Source of the DNA: Fibrisoma montanum | GTDB taxonomy: Bacteria; Bacteroidota; Bacteroidia; Cytophagales; Spirosomataceae | Direction of reading: 5' to 3' | Assembly (NCBI RefSeq): GCF_003583365.1 | Contig: NZ_QXED01000004.1 | Location: forward strand, 62,001-126,000 | DNA length: 64,000 nucleotides | In this document: piece after piece, positions 18,211 through 25,339 of the stretch | Layout of the letters: the number at the start of each line of letters is the position of its first letter | Numbering within the stretch: position 1 is the first letter of the stretch | Position numbers and translations under genes: made by a program | The notes under the pieces: model-generated | The model's input: the letters and a program-made list of their open reading frames with translations, nothing else | The model's database searches: none | Told to the model about the DNA's origin: nothing

Positions 18211-18287
18211 TTCGGTTTTCAATGTACAGTTTGCCGTCGGCTATCGTAAGCTGCCAGTAAATAGTACACTGAAAGCTGAAAACTGAA
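18211..18287. repeat. imperfect inverted repeat in the recQ-purD spacer
   Basis: The left arm begins TTCGGTTTTCAATGTACAG and the right arm ends GTACACTGAAAGCTGAAAAC plus TGAA. Aligned as an inverted repeat they match over about 35 bases with small gaps. It may act as a transcript-end hairpin for recQ or be a small dispersed repeat. Confidence 0.4.
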
Positions 18288-18295
18288 GACTCTAA

Positions 18296-19582
18296 ATGAA
18301 AATACTTGTACTGGGTTCGGGCGGACGCGAACACGCTTTTGCGTGGAAGTTAGCGCAAAGTCCATTATGTGATGCTTTATTTGTTGCTCCCGGTAATGCC
18401 GGAACGGCGCAGATAGCCACCAACTTAGCAGTAGCATACAACGATTTTGAGGGCGTAGCAACGGCTATTCGCCAGCATTCTATTGACTTATTGATCGTAG
18501 GCCCGGAAGAGCCACTCGTCAAAGGCATTGTAAACTTTCTGCGTCAACAGCCAGACCTTGCAAAATTACGCATCGTTGGTCCCGACGAGGCCGGTGCGCA
18601 ACTCGAAGGCAGCAAAGACTTTTCGAAAAGCTTTATGCTCCGGCATGGTATCCCAACGGCCGCATCCAGGACGTTCACAGTGGAGACCCTCGACGAAGGA
18701 CTGCGCTACCTGGAGGATCATTCGTTGCCGGTGGTGCTGAAAGCTGACGGGCTGGCAGCCGGAAAGGGTGTCGTAATTGCCGAAACGATGGGTGACGCTC
18801 AAACCACGCTTCGCGATATGCTCGATGGGCGGAAGTTTGGCGATGCCGGCAGTAAGGTAGTTGTGGAGCAGTTTTTGCGTGGTATTGAACTGTCGGTCTT
18901 TGTGTTAACGGATGGAGTCAACTATAAGATCCTGCCGGAAGCTAAAGACTACAAACGCATTGGCGAAGCCGATACAGGCCCCAATACGGGTGGTATGGGG
19001 GCCGTTTCGCCCGTAGTGTTTGCTAATGAAACCTTCCTGCGCAAAGTTGAAGAGAAGGTGGTGAAACCAACGCTGGCCGGGTTGCAGCAGGACGGCATAC
19101 ATTATCAGGGGTTCATTTTCATCGGACTGATGAATGTGAAGAGTGAGCCGTACGTGATTGAGTATAATGCCCGCATGGGCGACCCGGAAACCGAAGTAGT
19201 TCTGCCCCGGGTGCAGAATGACTTTGCAGAATTGATGGTGGCTACCGCCGACGGCGAACTTGACAAAATAGCCCTGCAGGTTTCGCCCCAAACGGCGGTT
19301 ACAACGGTTATTGTGTCGAATGGATATCCAGATGTATACGAGAAAGGTAAAATCATTACCGATCTGGAACGTTTGGAAGATGTAACGGCGTTCCACGCTG
19401 GTACAACAGCACAAGATGGGCGGGTATTGACCAACGGCGGCCGGGTTTTGGCCCTGACGGCTTTGGCCAATTCGCTCGAAAACGCAGTTCGGAAGTCGCA
19501 GGAAGCGGCCCGAACCGTGCAATTTGATGGGAAGCAGTACCGGAAAGACATCGGGCTTGACCTGATTCGGTACCAGGATTAG
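18296..19582 (+). CDS. purD: phosphoribosylamine--glycine ligase
   Basis: GAR synthetase, which joins phosphoribosylamine and glycine with ATP in purine synthesis. The 428-residue protein has the usual length, a Rossmann-like N-terminus (LGSGGREHAFAWKLAQS, residues 5-21), the ATP-grasp core (LKADGLAAGKGVVIA), and the signature GDPETEVVLPR near 288-298. It follows recQ by 91 bases without an obvious classical terminator, and is followed by the RicT-like gene after 88 bases. Confidence 0.95.
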   Translation: MKILVLGSGGREHAFAWKLAQSPLCDALFVAPGNAGTAQIATNLAVAYNDFEGVATAIRQHSIDLLIVGPEEPLVKGIVNFLRQQPDLAKLRIVGPDEAGAQLEGSKDFSKSFMLRHGIPTAASRTFTVETLDEGLRYLEDHSLPVVLKADGLAAGKGVVIAETMGDAQTTLRDMLDGRKFGDAGSKVVVEQFLRGIELSVFVLTDGVNYKILPEAKDYKRIGEADTGPNTGGMGAVSPVVFANETFLRKVEEKVVKPTLAGLQQDGIHYQGFIFIGLMNVKSEPYVIEYNARMGDPETEVVLPRVQNDFAELMVATADGELDKIALQVSPQTAVTTVIVSNGYPDVYEKGKIITDLERLEDVTAFHAGTTAQDGRVLTNGGRVLALTALANSLENAVRKSQEAARTVQFDGKQYRKDIGLDLIRYQD

Positions 19583-19670
19583 TTTTCGGTTTACTGTTTA
19601 TGGTTAGCCTGGTTGAGCAAAAAACCGGAGCGCCGGCCGCTGTAGACCGAATACTGTAAACGTAACATAT

Positions 19671-20870
19671 ATGGGATGCAAATCTTGCGCAACGGGCGGA
19701 TGTGGCACCCAACGCGGAGCGGCCGACGGTAAAGAAACGGCCGTGGCAGGATGCTCCAGCGGAGGATGTGGAACCGGTGGTTGCAATAAACTGAACTCGT
19801 TCGACTGGCTAAGCGATATGGCAACGCCAGGCTGGCAACGATACGACATAGTAGAAGTCAAATTTAAGGGTGGACGCAAGGATTACTACCGTAATGTTCA
19901 TCAGCTTGATTTAACAACAGGGGATTTTGTGGTAGTTGAAATGCAGTCAGGCTACCACATGGGCTCGGTTTCGCTTCAGGGCGAACTGGTGCGGCTTCAG
20001 GTTAAAAAGCGGGGCATCAAAGTGTCCGATGATACGAAAGTAATCCACCGGATAGCTACGCCAAAGGATCTGGAAAAGCACGAACAGGCGATCAACCGCG
20101 ATTTGCCGACGCTGTACAGAGCCCGTGAAATTATTCGCGATCTGAAATTGAACATGAAGCTGTCTGACGTTGAGTTTCAGTCGGACAACACGAAAGCTAC
20201 GTTCTACTATTCATCTGAAGAACGGGTCGATTTTCGGGAGCTGATAAAATTATTGGCGGCTGAGTTCAAAGCCCGGATTGAGATGCGGCAAATTAGTTTG
20301 CGGCAGGAGGCCGGCCGGCTGGGTGGTATTGGTTCATGCGGCCGTGAATTGTGCTGCTCTACGTGGCTGACTGATTTTAAAAACATTGCTACATCGGCGG
20401 CCCGGTACCAGAATCTGTCGTTGAATCCGGCCAAGCTGTCGGGGCAATGCGGTCGGTTAAAGTGCTGCCTGAACTACGAACTAGATACGTACGTGGATGC
20501 GCTTCGCGATATTCCGACGATCGACAAGCCACTCGAAACCCAGAAAGGCCGGGCGTACCTACAGAAAACCGACATCTTCCGTAAAATCATGTGGTTTGGC
20601 TACGGTACCGAAAGTACCTGGTATCCATTGCCGATCAATCGTGTGCTGGAAATTGTCGAGTTAAACAAGCAGGGCGTTATTCCGGAATCGTTCGATGTAC
20701 TGACCCCGGTAGCCGACAAAGAGCCGGTAACCGCAGCCGCTCTGAACAGCGACCTTGATCGACTGGACAAAAAGTACGCAACCAAGTCGAAAAAGAAGAA
20801 AAAGAAGACCAAAGCTAAAACCGGAACTACAAACGGAGCACCAGCACCGCTTAACGGCAAAGCACAATAA
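19671..20870 (+). CDS. ricT: PSP1/RicT family protein with cysteine-rich N-terminus
   Basis: Member of the PSP1 (YaaT/RicT) family. In Bacillus, RicT works with RicA and RicF as an iron-sulfur-containing complex that affects RNA processing by RNase Y; RicA and RicF homologues are not seen here, so the role in this organism is open. The 399-residue protein has the PSP1 core with GSCGRELCCSTWL near 222-234 and GQCGRLKCCLNYE near 258-270. The first 40 residues are unusual: six Cys (3, 6, 11, 28, 33, 38) among Gly and Ser, possibly a metal or iron-sulfur site. The tail is Lys-rich. Confidence 0.85.
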   Translation: MGCKSCATGGCGTQRGAADGKETAVAGCSSGGCGTGGCNKLNSFDWLSDMATPGWQRYDIVEVKFKGGRKDYYRNVHQLDLTTGDFVVVEMQSGYHMGSVSLQGELVRLQVKKRGIKVSDDTKVIHRIATPKDLEKHEQAINRDLPTLYRAREIIRDLKLNMKLSDVEFQSDNTKATFYYSSEERVDFRELIKLLAAEFKARIEMRQISLRQEAGRLGGIGSCGRELCCSTWLTDFKNIATSAARYQNLSLNPAKLSGQCGRLKCCLNYELDTYVDALRDIPTIDKPLETQKGRAYLQKTDIFRKIMWFGYGTESTWYPLPINRVLEIVELNKQGVIPESFDVLTPVADKEPVTAAALNSDLDRLDKKYATKSKKKKKKTKAKTGTTNGAPAPLNGKAQ

Positions 20871-20910
20871 GCAGACAGCCCGTTAGTCATCGACTGACGG
20901 GCTGTCTGCT
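20870..20910. terminator. hairpin between ricT and the convergent plug-like gene
   Basis: A 19-pair stem (20870-20888 with 20892-20910, one wobble) with a three-base loop starts at the last base of the ricT stop codon. There is no clear T tail on either side, but the convergent position supports a terminator or transcript-end barrier. Confidence 0.7.
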
Positions 20911-20920
20911 TAAAAACGAA

Positions 20921-21367
20921 TTATCGCTTCGGTGCCAGGCCAGCCTCGGTAGTAATAAGCACGACCCCCTGACTGGCATTTTTGCCGTATAATTTTGAGG
21001 CATCGTCGCCGGGAAGAATTTTCATTGATACGACCTGTCGCTGCTGTAGACCACGTAGCTGAGCGGCCGTAGCTACCTTACCATTTACGACATAGGTCGG
21101 CTTACCGGTTATTTTAGCTTTCAGCCAGGCCGGTACAACCCGTTGAACGGCCGGGTCCTGCTGAGGGAGCGATCTGAAGTTTGAGTCCAGCGACATTCCC
21201 GGCATAATCATAGGCGCCGGTCGTTCATACGCCGATCGGGATCTCGTCCGGTTAGGTCTGGTCGTATCCGACCGACTGGTAGCGTCAGCCGGCGAATAAC
21301 CGAAGGTTGTACCGGATGAAACCAGCAGACCTACTACAACTCCGAAAAAACGCAGGTAAAATTTCAT
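20921..21367 (-). CDS. small secreted protein with TonB-plug-like C-terminal module
   Basis: Function unknown; 148 residues. A signal peptide (about 1-23) is followed by an Arg/Ser/Thr-rich linker and a compact module (about 90-145) reading YVVNGKVATAAQLRGL, then VSMKILPGDDASKLYGKN and GVVLITT. This pattern matches the short plug-like module that Bacteroidota attach to M56 (BlaR1-like) membrane proteins and to TonB receptors. It lies downstream of the blaI/M56 genes on the same strand, after a 70-base gap, so it may be part of that regulon. Confidence 0.6.
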   Translation of the reverse strand: MKFYLRFFGVVVGLLVSSGTTFGYSPADATSRSDTTRPNRTRSRSAYERPAPMIMPGMSLDSNFRSLPQQDPAVQRVVPAWLKAKITGKPTYVVNGKVATAAQLRGLQQRQVVSMKILPGDDASKLYGKNASQGVVLITTEAGLAPKR

Positions 21368-21437
21368 AGTGCTTCAGTTGTCATAACTACAGTAGTTAGA
21401 CAAGCCAGGCAGGGCTTTAGTTTAAGGAGGCTGCTGC

Positions 21438-22385
21438 TTAAAAATCGCCTGAATAAAAAGGACTGAATACGTAGTATGAACTGTCGCGTTTGGCGCGGCT
21501 GGGGGCCGTCTGGATGTTCAGCTCAAATCTTGATGATGGTTGGTCGGCTCGAAACCAGTCAGTGAAGGGGCGTTCACGGGTATACAAACGAGCGACCTCC
21601 CGAACATGTACTGAGGTCACGTCTTCGGGTTTAACCAGAATACCATTGATAAGAACATCAGTGTTATCGGCAAACTCGTCGTAAAGTTTTAGATGCTGGT
21701 TCTTTGTGCGTTCAACCAGCGCGTTCTTGTTGTGAAAGAACGTAGCCTCCAGCAACTGATTCATGTTGAATGAATACGTTTCGCCAAACGGATGCTTCGA
21801 GAGAGCGGCCGCTTGTAGCAACGTAAAGAAACGACTACGTTTTTGGGTAAACTGGATCGGATGCGAACTGGTTTGAATGAGTACCCGATTAGGTTTAGGG
21901 TCGTACTCAGCGTCTGAACTGTATTCCCATTTGCGGAGAACAAATACCTCATCTACAAATTCAGGAGATAGTTTTTGTAGTTGTGTTTCGGAGGCTGCCT
22001 TACCATTGATGTACAGGATTGTCTCGTTTCTGTACTCATCGGCTAACGCGAACTGATTTCCCCGTAAAACGACAGCAATTGGTTCGCTTTTCCAAAGTGG
22101 GGCGTTTGCTCCATTCTTCACAAGCGATAAATGACAGAACCAGTTTTTATCTTCCAGTTCAAGCACCATGGCCCGCGTAGGGTTTGTTGCCGGAAGCAGG
22201 GCGCGCCGAACGTCGCGTTCACGGTTGTCCACTTTATGCCGGCAGGCGAATAATGTAGCCACACACAATACCAATCCCAGCATAACGTACCGAATCCAGA
22301 CTGAACGACCGGAATCAGGACGATTCATCATGATGATGCGCTCTCGTAAGGTTGAACCGTTGAAATGATTGGTAAATGAGTACAT
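21438..22385 (-). CDS. probable C-terminal half of a split M56 (BlaR1-like) protein, with two plug-like modules
   Basis: The 315-residue frame begins with NHFNGSTLRERIIMMNR (residues 6-22), then a hydrophobic segment (about 30-47) ending in Cys, then two modules of the plug-like type: ILYINGKAASETQLQKL near 125-141 and VLINGILVKPEDVTSVHV near 236-253. The NHFN...RIxMMN sequence is the linker that normally follows the M56 peptidase domain and precedes the last membrane helix in Bacteroidota M56 proteins. It lies 23 bases beyond the stop of the M56 frame and in the -1 frame relative to it. I read it as the detached C-terminus of that gene; independent translation from 22385 is possible but no ribosome site is seen. 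Confidence 0.65.
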   Translation of the reverse strand: MYSFTNHFNGSTLRERIIMMNRPDSGRSVWIRYVMLGLVLCVATLFACRHKVDNRERDVRRALLPATNPTRAMVLELEDKNWFCHLSLVKNGANAPLWKSEPIAVVLRGNQFALADEYRNETILYINGKAASETQLQKLSPEFVDEVFVLRKWEYSSDAEYDPKPNRVLIQTSSHPIQFTQKRSRFFTLLQAAALSKHPFGETYSFNMNQLLEATFFHNKNALVERTKNQHLKLYDEFADNTDVLINGILVKPEDVTSVHVREVARLYTRERPFTDWFRADQPSSRFELNIQTAPSRAKRDSSYYVFSPFYSGDF

Positions 22386-22408
22386 CGCTGTTCGAAATGA
22401 GACTATAC

Positions 22409-23182
22409 TCAGGCGGATTGCCCCGCCATCAAATTTACTTTTAACAAGCTGTACTGATACGTTTTAGCATCGACACCCTCGTCCAGCACGGCGCGGTCAG
22501 CCGCATATTCGAGGGTTTGATGGACCAGTTGCCGAAAGAGATACGCAGCCGGATTGAGCCAGAAAATAAGGCAAATCAGTTCTGCGATGATCATGTCCAG
22601 GCTGTGCCAGGCGCGAACATGGACACGCTCATGTCGTAAAATCTGCTCCAGTTCATCGGGCTCGTGCTGGGATGGATTCAACACCACCCACCGAAAAAAC
22701 GAAAATGGAGACGATGCATTCTCAGACCGCACCAGGGTGAAACCGTCATAGCTTTCGTGGTGTGCGCTACGGAGCAGCTTCACCAGTGATGCCAGTTGCC
22801 ATCCAAATCGCCCCAGCAACAGCAGCATAACCAGGCCGTAGCCAAAGCCCAGCCAGGTTTGCCAAGACCAGTTGTTTTCTGGAGTAGTCGAATTGAAAGC
22901 CGGGTACGTTCGCCCATCCGGATACGTAATGATAACCTGTGGAGCCTGAGCCAAAGGGCTAGGGGTAATAAGCTGCGCGGTATGCTGCATAGCCGCTCGT
23001 ACTGGTTGAGGTCGCCAGTCGGGCAGTTCCAGCAAGGGCAAAACCAGAGTGACGGCCAGGCTAAGCCAGAGCGTAAGCCGATTTGCATCAAAAGCCGTTT
23101 CGCGTCGGAGCAGCGCATAAAAAGCACCGCTAACAACTGCTAACAGCAGATTGGCCAGCAGAAAATAGCGCAGCAGTTCCAT
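22409..23182 (-). CDS. M56 family (BlaR1-like) membrane metallopeptidase, apparently truncated by a frameshift
   Basis: Membrane-anchored zinc peptidase of the BlaR1/MecR1 type, which senses an envelope signal and cleaves the BlaI repressor. The 257-residue frame has two N-terminal hydrophobic segments (about 3-25, 33-52), a third near 112-130, and the zinc motif HERVH near residue 184-188 followed by a fourth hydrophobic stretch and LEYAADRAVLDEGVDAKTYQ. It ends abruptly at TGA 22411-22409, where homologues go on to a NHFN...MMN linker; that continuation is found in the -1 frame in the next gene. It follows blaI by two bases, so the two are co-transcribed. Confidence 0.8.
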   Translation of the reverse strand: MELLRYFLLANLLLAVVSGAFYALLRRETAFDANRLTLWLSLAVTLVLPLLELPDWRPQPVRAAMQHTAQLITPSPLAQAPQVIITYPDGRTYPAFNSTTPENNWSWQTWLGFGYGLVMLLLLGRFGWQLASLVKLLRSAHHESYDGFTLVRSENASSPFSFFRWVVLNPSQHEPDELEQILRHERVHVRAWHSLDMIIAELICLIFWLNPAAYLFRQLVHQTLEYAADRAVLDEGVDAKTYQYSLLKVNLMAGQSA

Positions 23183-23184
23183 GC

Positions 23185-23547
23185 TTATTTTTTATTTTCA
23201 ATCATGGCCAGAATTTCCCGTAACTCCTCCGCCGAAATTTTCTCGTTCTGCGCAAAGTAGCTAACCAGGTTTTTGTATGAATTGTCGAAATACTCGCCGA
23301 CTACCTTCTTAAGCACAAAGCGGTTTTGATAATCCTCTTTGCTGACGATTGGATAATACTCGTGGGTGTTGCCATAAACCCGGTGGCCCACGTACCCCTT
23401 TTCCTCCAGATTACGAATGATCGTAGACACCGTGTTGTAATGCAGAGGAGGATTGGTAAAGTGGGGCAGCATGTCTTTAACGTAGGCCTGCTCCATTTTC
23501 CACAACACTTGTATGACCTCTTCTTCCTTGGCGGTTAGTTTCTCCAT
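23185..23547 (-). CDS. BlaI/MecI/CopY family transcriptional repressor
   Basis: Winged-helix repressor of 120 residues that would be inactivated by its partner M56 peptidase. It has the family start MEKLTAKEEEVIQVLWKME, the wing and recognition helix region (PPLHYNTVSTIIRNLEEKGYVGH, about 32-54), and the C-terminal dimerisation helices. It forms an operon with the M56 gene two bases downstream. The promoter overlaps the start so closely that the transcript may be leaderless. The -33 box overlaps the palindrome GTTTGCAAAC (23574-23583), a candidate operator for autoregulation. No beta-lactamase gene is present nearby. Confidence 0.9.
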   Translation of the reverse strand: MEKLTAKEEEVIQVLWKMEQAYVKDMLPHFTNPPLHYNTVSTIIRNLEEKGYVGHRVYGNTHEYYPIVSKEDYQNRFVLKKVVGEYFDNSYKNLVSYFAQNEKISAEELREILAMIENKK

Positions 23548-23551
23548 ATAG

Positions 23552-23582
23552 CAAACCTATAACTATTTATATCGTTTGCAAA
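23552..23582 (-). promoter_or_regulatory. blaI promoter with overlapping palindromic operator candidate
   Basis: The complement gives TTTG (23582-23579), a 19-base spacer and TAGGTTTG (23559-23552). The -33 box lies in the palindrome GTTTGCAAAC. A second TATCGTTTG copy lies exactly 30 bases away (23570-23578 and 23600-23608), next to the divergent gldH promoter. Confidence 0.65.
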
Positions 23583-23604
23583 CTAATTGCGTAGTTTTTT
23601 ATCG

Positions 23605-23636
23605 TTTGAAAAGCATACAACAGGGTTGTAGCTTTG
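23605..23636 (+). promoter_or_regulatory. gldH promoter
   Basis: TTTG (23605-23608), a 20-base spacer and TAGCTTTG (23629-23636) form a textbook Bacteroidota promoter. It rules out the in-frame TTG at 23634 as the start of gldH. Confidence 0.7.
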
Positions 23637-23654
23637 CAGACATTTTATAATGCT

Positions 23655-24137
23655 ATGAAACGATTTGGCTGGCTGATTTTGGTATTGTTTGTTGGGTTTG
23701 TCGGGTGCGACCAGAATATAGTCTATAAAGAGTATGTAGATTTTGAAGATGGCAAGTGGTCAGTAAAAAATGCCCCTTCCTTTACCTTCCGGATTGAAGA
23801 CGCGTCAATACCGTACAACATTTATTATAACCTGCGAAACAGCTTGTCGTACGGGTATTATAATCTTTATCTGACTCGTTATCTGCGCGATTCATCAGGC
23901 AGGGAGATTGAATCCAGGTTAGACGAGCTGCTGTTGATGGACCCGAAAACCGGCGAACCCAATGGCGACGGTCTTGGTGATCTCTTTGACCATAAAGTAC
24001 TCATTAAACGAAACTACCGGTTTCCCAAACCGGGGCTGTACACGATTCAGATACGGCAGTATATGCGGCAGGACCCGCTGTTGAACGTATTGAGCGTAGG
24101 CATTACGGTTGAAAGGGCAAATGGGGCAAGTCAATGA
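23655..24137 (+). CDS. gldH: gliding motility lipoprotein GldH
   Basis: Lipoprotein needed for gliding in Flavobacterium, and widely kept in Bacteroidota, gliding or not. The 160-residue protein has a lipoprotein signal with the lipobox Cys at residue 18 (FVGFVGC), then the family pattern VYKEYVDF, FRIEDASIPYNIYYNLRNSL and GDGLGDLFDHK. It is anchored in the periplasmic or outer-membrane leaflet. I chose the ATG at 23655 because an upstream in-frame TTG at 23634 lies inside the promoter. The stop overlaps the start of the PAP2 gene (ATGA), so the two are translationally coupled. Confidence 0.88.
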   Translation: MKRFGWLILVLFVGFVGCDQNIVYKEYVDFEDGKWSVKNAPSFTFRIEDASIPYNIYYNLRNSLSYGYYNLYLTRYLRDSSGREIESRLDELLLMDPKTGEPNGDGLGDLFDHKVLIKRNYRFPKPGLYTIQIRQYMRQDPLLNVLSVGITVERANGASQ

Positions 24138-24775
24138 TGTTGTTTAATCTACTGCGTAAAAATCAGTATTTTTTCGGACCTTATCTGCTGGTGCTACTTG
24201 TTGTAGGAGGATTGCAGTTGATCTACTCACAGGAACAGCTCATGCAGTGGGTCAACGCCCGAAACAATAGTTACGCCGACGTTTTCTTTACGTATGCAAC
24301 CTACATGGGCGACGGCGCTTTCTTCGTTCTCATCTGCACGATCCTTCTCGTTCGTTACTGGCGGATCGGTGTCATGGCGTTTGCAAGCTTTGCTCTGTCG
24401 TCGCTGACCTCGATTGCATTGAAGCAGCTGGCTTTCCCCACAGCACTCCGGCCCCTGAAGCGTCTGGAACACTCAACGTATGAGTATCACCTTATTGAAG
24501 GGCTGGATATCCACAGCTATAACAGCTTCCCGTCGGGGCATTCTATCTCCGCCTTTGCGGTGTTCAGTCTGCTGGCCATGCTCGACGAACGGAAAGGCCG
24601 AAGCTGGTTATGGCTACTGCTGGCCGTATTGACGGCCTATTCGCGGGTATACCTGTTTCAACACTTTGTCGAGGACACCTTTGCTGGTGCTCTGGTAGGC
24701 GTAGCCTCGTCAGTAGGGGTGTATCTGGCCCTGCAGCGGTGGGCGTTGCAAAAAAAGACGTTGTCTGGCCCATAA
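24134..24775 (+). CDS. PAP2 family membrane phosphatase
   Basis: Integral-membrane acid phosphatase of the PAP2/lipid phosphate phosphatase family, likely acting on undecaprenyl pyrophosphate, phosphatidylglycerophosphate or a similar lipid. The 213-residue protein has about five or six hydrophobic segments and the three phosphatase motifs: K..(6)RP at 97-107, PSGH at 133-136 and SRVYLFQHFVED near 169-181. Its ATG overlaps the gldH stop codon. It ends in a bidirectional terminator with the convergent DUF4293 gene. Confidence 0.9.
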   Translation: MMLFNLLRKNQYFFGPYLLVLLVVGGLQLIYSQEQLMQWVNARNNSYADVFFTYATYMGDGAFFVLICTILLVRYWRIGVMAFASFALSSLTSIALKQLAFPTALRPLKRLEHSTYEYHLIEGLDIHSYNSFPSGHSISAFAVFSLLAMLDERKGRSWLWLLLAVLTAYSRVYLFQHFVEDTFAGALVGVASSVGVYLALQRWALQKKTLSGP

Positions 24776-24776
24776 A

Positions 24777-24811
24777 AAACCCGCTTTTACCTATTAAGAA
24801 AAAGCGGGTTT
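24777..24811. terminator. bidirectional terminator between PAP2 and DUF4293 genes
   Basis: AAACCCGCTTTT (24777-24788) pairs perfectly with AAAAGCGGGTTT (24800-24811), with A/T-rich ends that suit both directions. Confidence 0.8.
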
Positions 24812-24819
24812 AATTGACC

Positions 24820-25293
24820 TTATCGTAGCCGATTCGAATCGCGAACCATTTTTTCATCCCGCCGAATAAACCGGTTAGCCAGGGCATTAAATAGCAGCGC
24901 TGCAATAACGGCATAGAAGCCCAGCAGGAACGTACCCTGATCGGCTGGATTACCATATTCTTTTCCTGCGTACAAAGCCCGGTACAGAATAATACCCATA
25001 ATGGCCGTCAGTAGAAGCGCATTGATAGCGCATAAGCCCGTTTGGAGCAGGCGGTTTCGAAACTGAAATATGGCGTACAGGGCAATGATGCCTACCAGTG
25101 CCATGAGCAGTCCCAGATACCAGAGCGGGGTAATTACGTTCGTCAGGCCGGTTTGCTGGCTGTATTGCAAAGCCGTTAATTGAGCGGTTTCCACGGCACT
25201 ACCTCCACTTTTCTGCCAGATGGGGTTTGCCAGCGCGACGCCCATTGCTACGGTAATGAGAAACAAAAATATAGTCTGAACGCGTTGAATCAT
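24820..25293 (-). CDS. DUF4293 family membrane protein
   Basis: Small integral-membrane protein of unknown function found across Bacteroidota. The 157-residue protein begins MIQRVQTIFLFLITVAMG, typical of the family, and has four hydrophobic segments (about 5-25, 50-75, 80-105, 120-145) and a charged C-terminus. The frame stays open to an ATG at 25317, but a -7 promoter box (complement of 25315-25322) covers that codon, so I start at 25293. It is divergent from mnmD. Confidence 0.8.
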   Translation of the reverse strand: MIQRVQTIFLFLITVAMGVALANPIWQKSGGSAVETAQLTALQYSQQTGLTNVITPLWYLGLLMALVGIIALYAIFQFRNRLLQTGLCAINALLLTAIMGIILYRALYAGKEYGNPADQGTFLLGFYAVIAALLFNALANRFIRRDEKMVRDSNRLR

Positions 25294-25314
25294 TGGTCCT
25301 GTTGTTTTGGAGCG

Positions 25315-25322
25315 CAAAAGTA
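25315..25322 (-). promoter_or_regulatory. -7 element for the DUF4293 gene
   Basis: The complement reads TACTTTTG, a TAnnTTTG match, 21 bases upstream of the chosen ATG. It decides between the two possible starts of the gene. Confidence 0.45.
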
Positions 25323-25339
25323 GCCCAAAAGCGAAGATT

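Noticed and set aside
22409-23547. Beta-lactam resistance locus
   Set aside because: blaI and M56 genes are common in Bacteroidota without beta-lactamase; no beta-lactamase or mecA-like gene is in the window.
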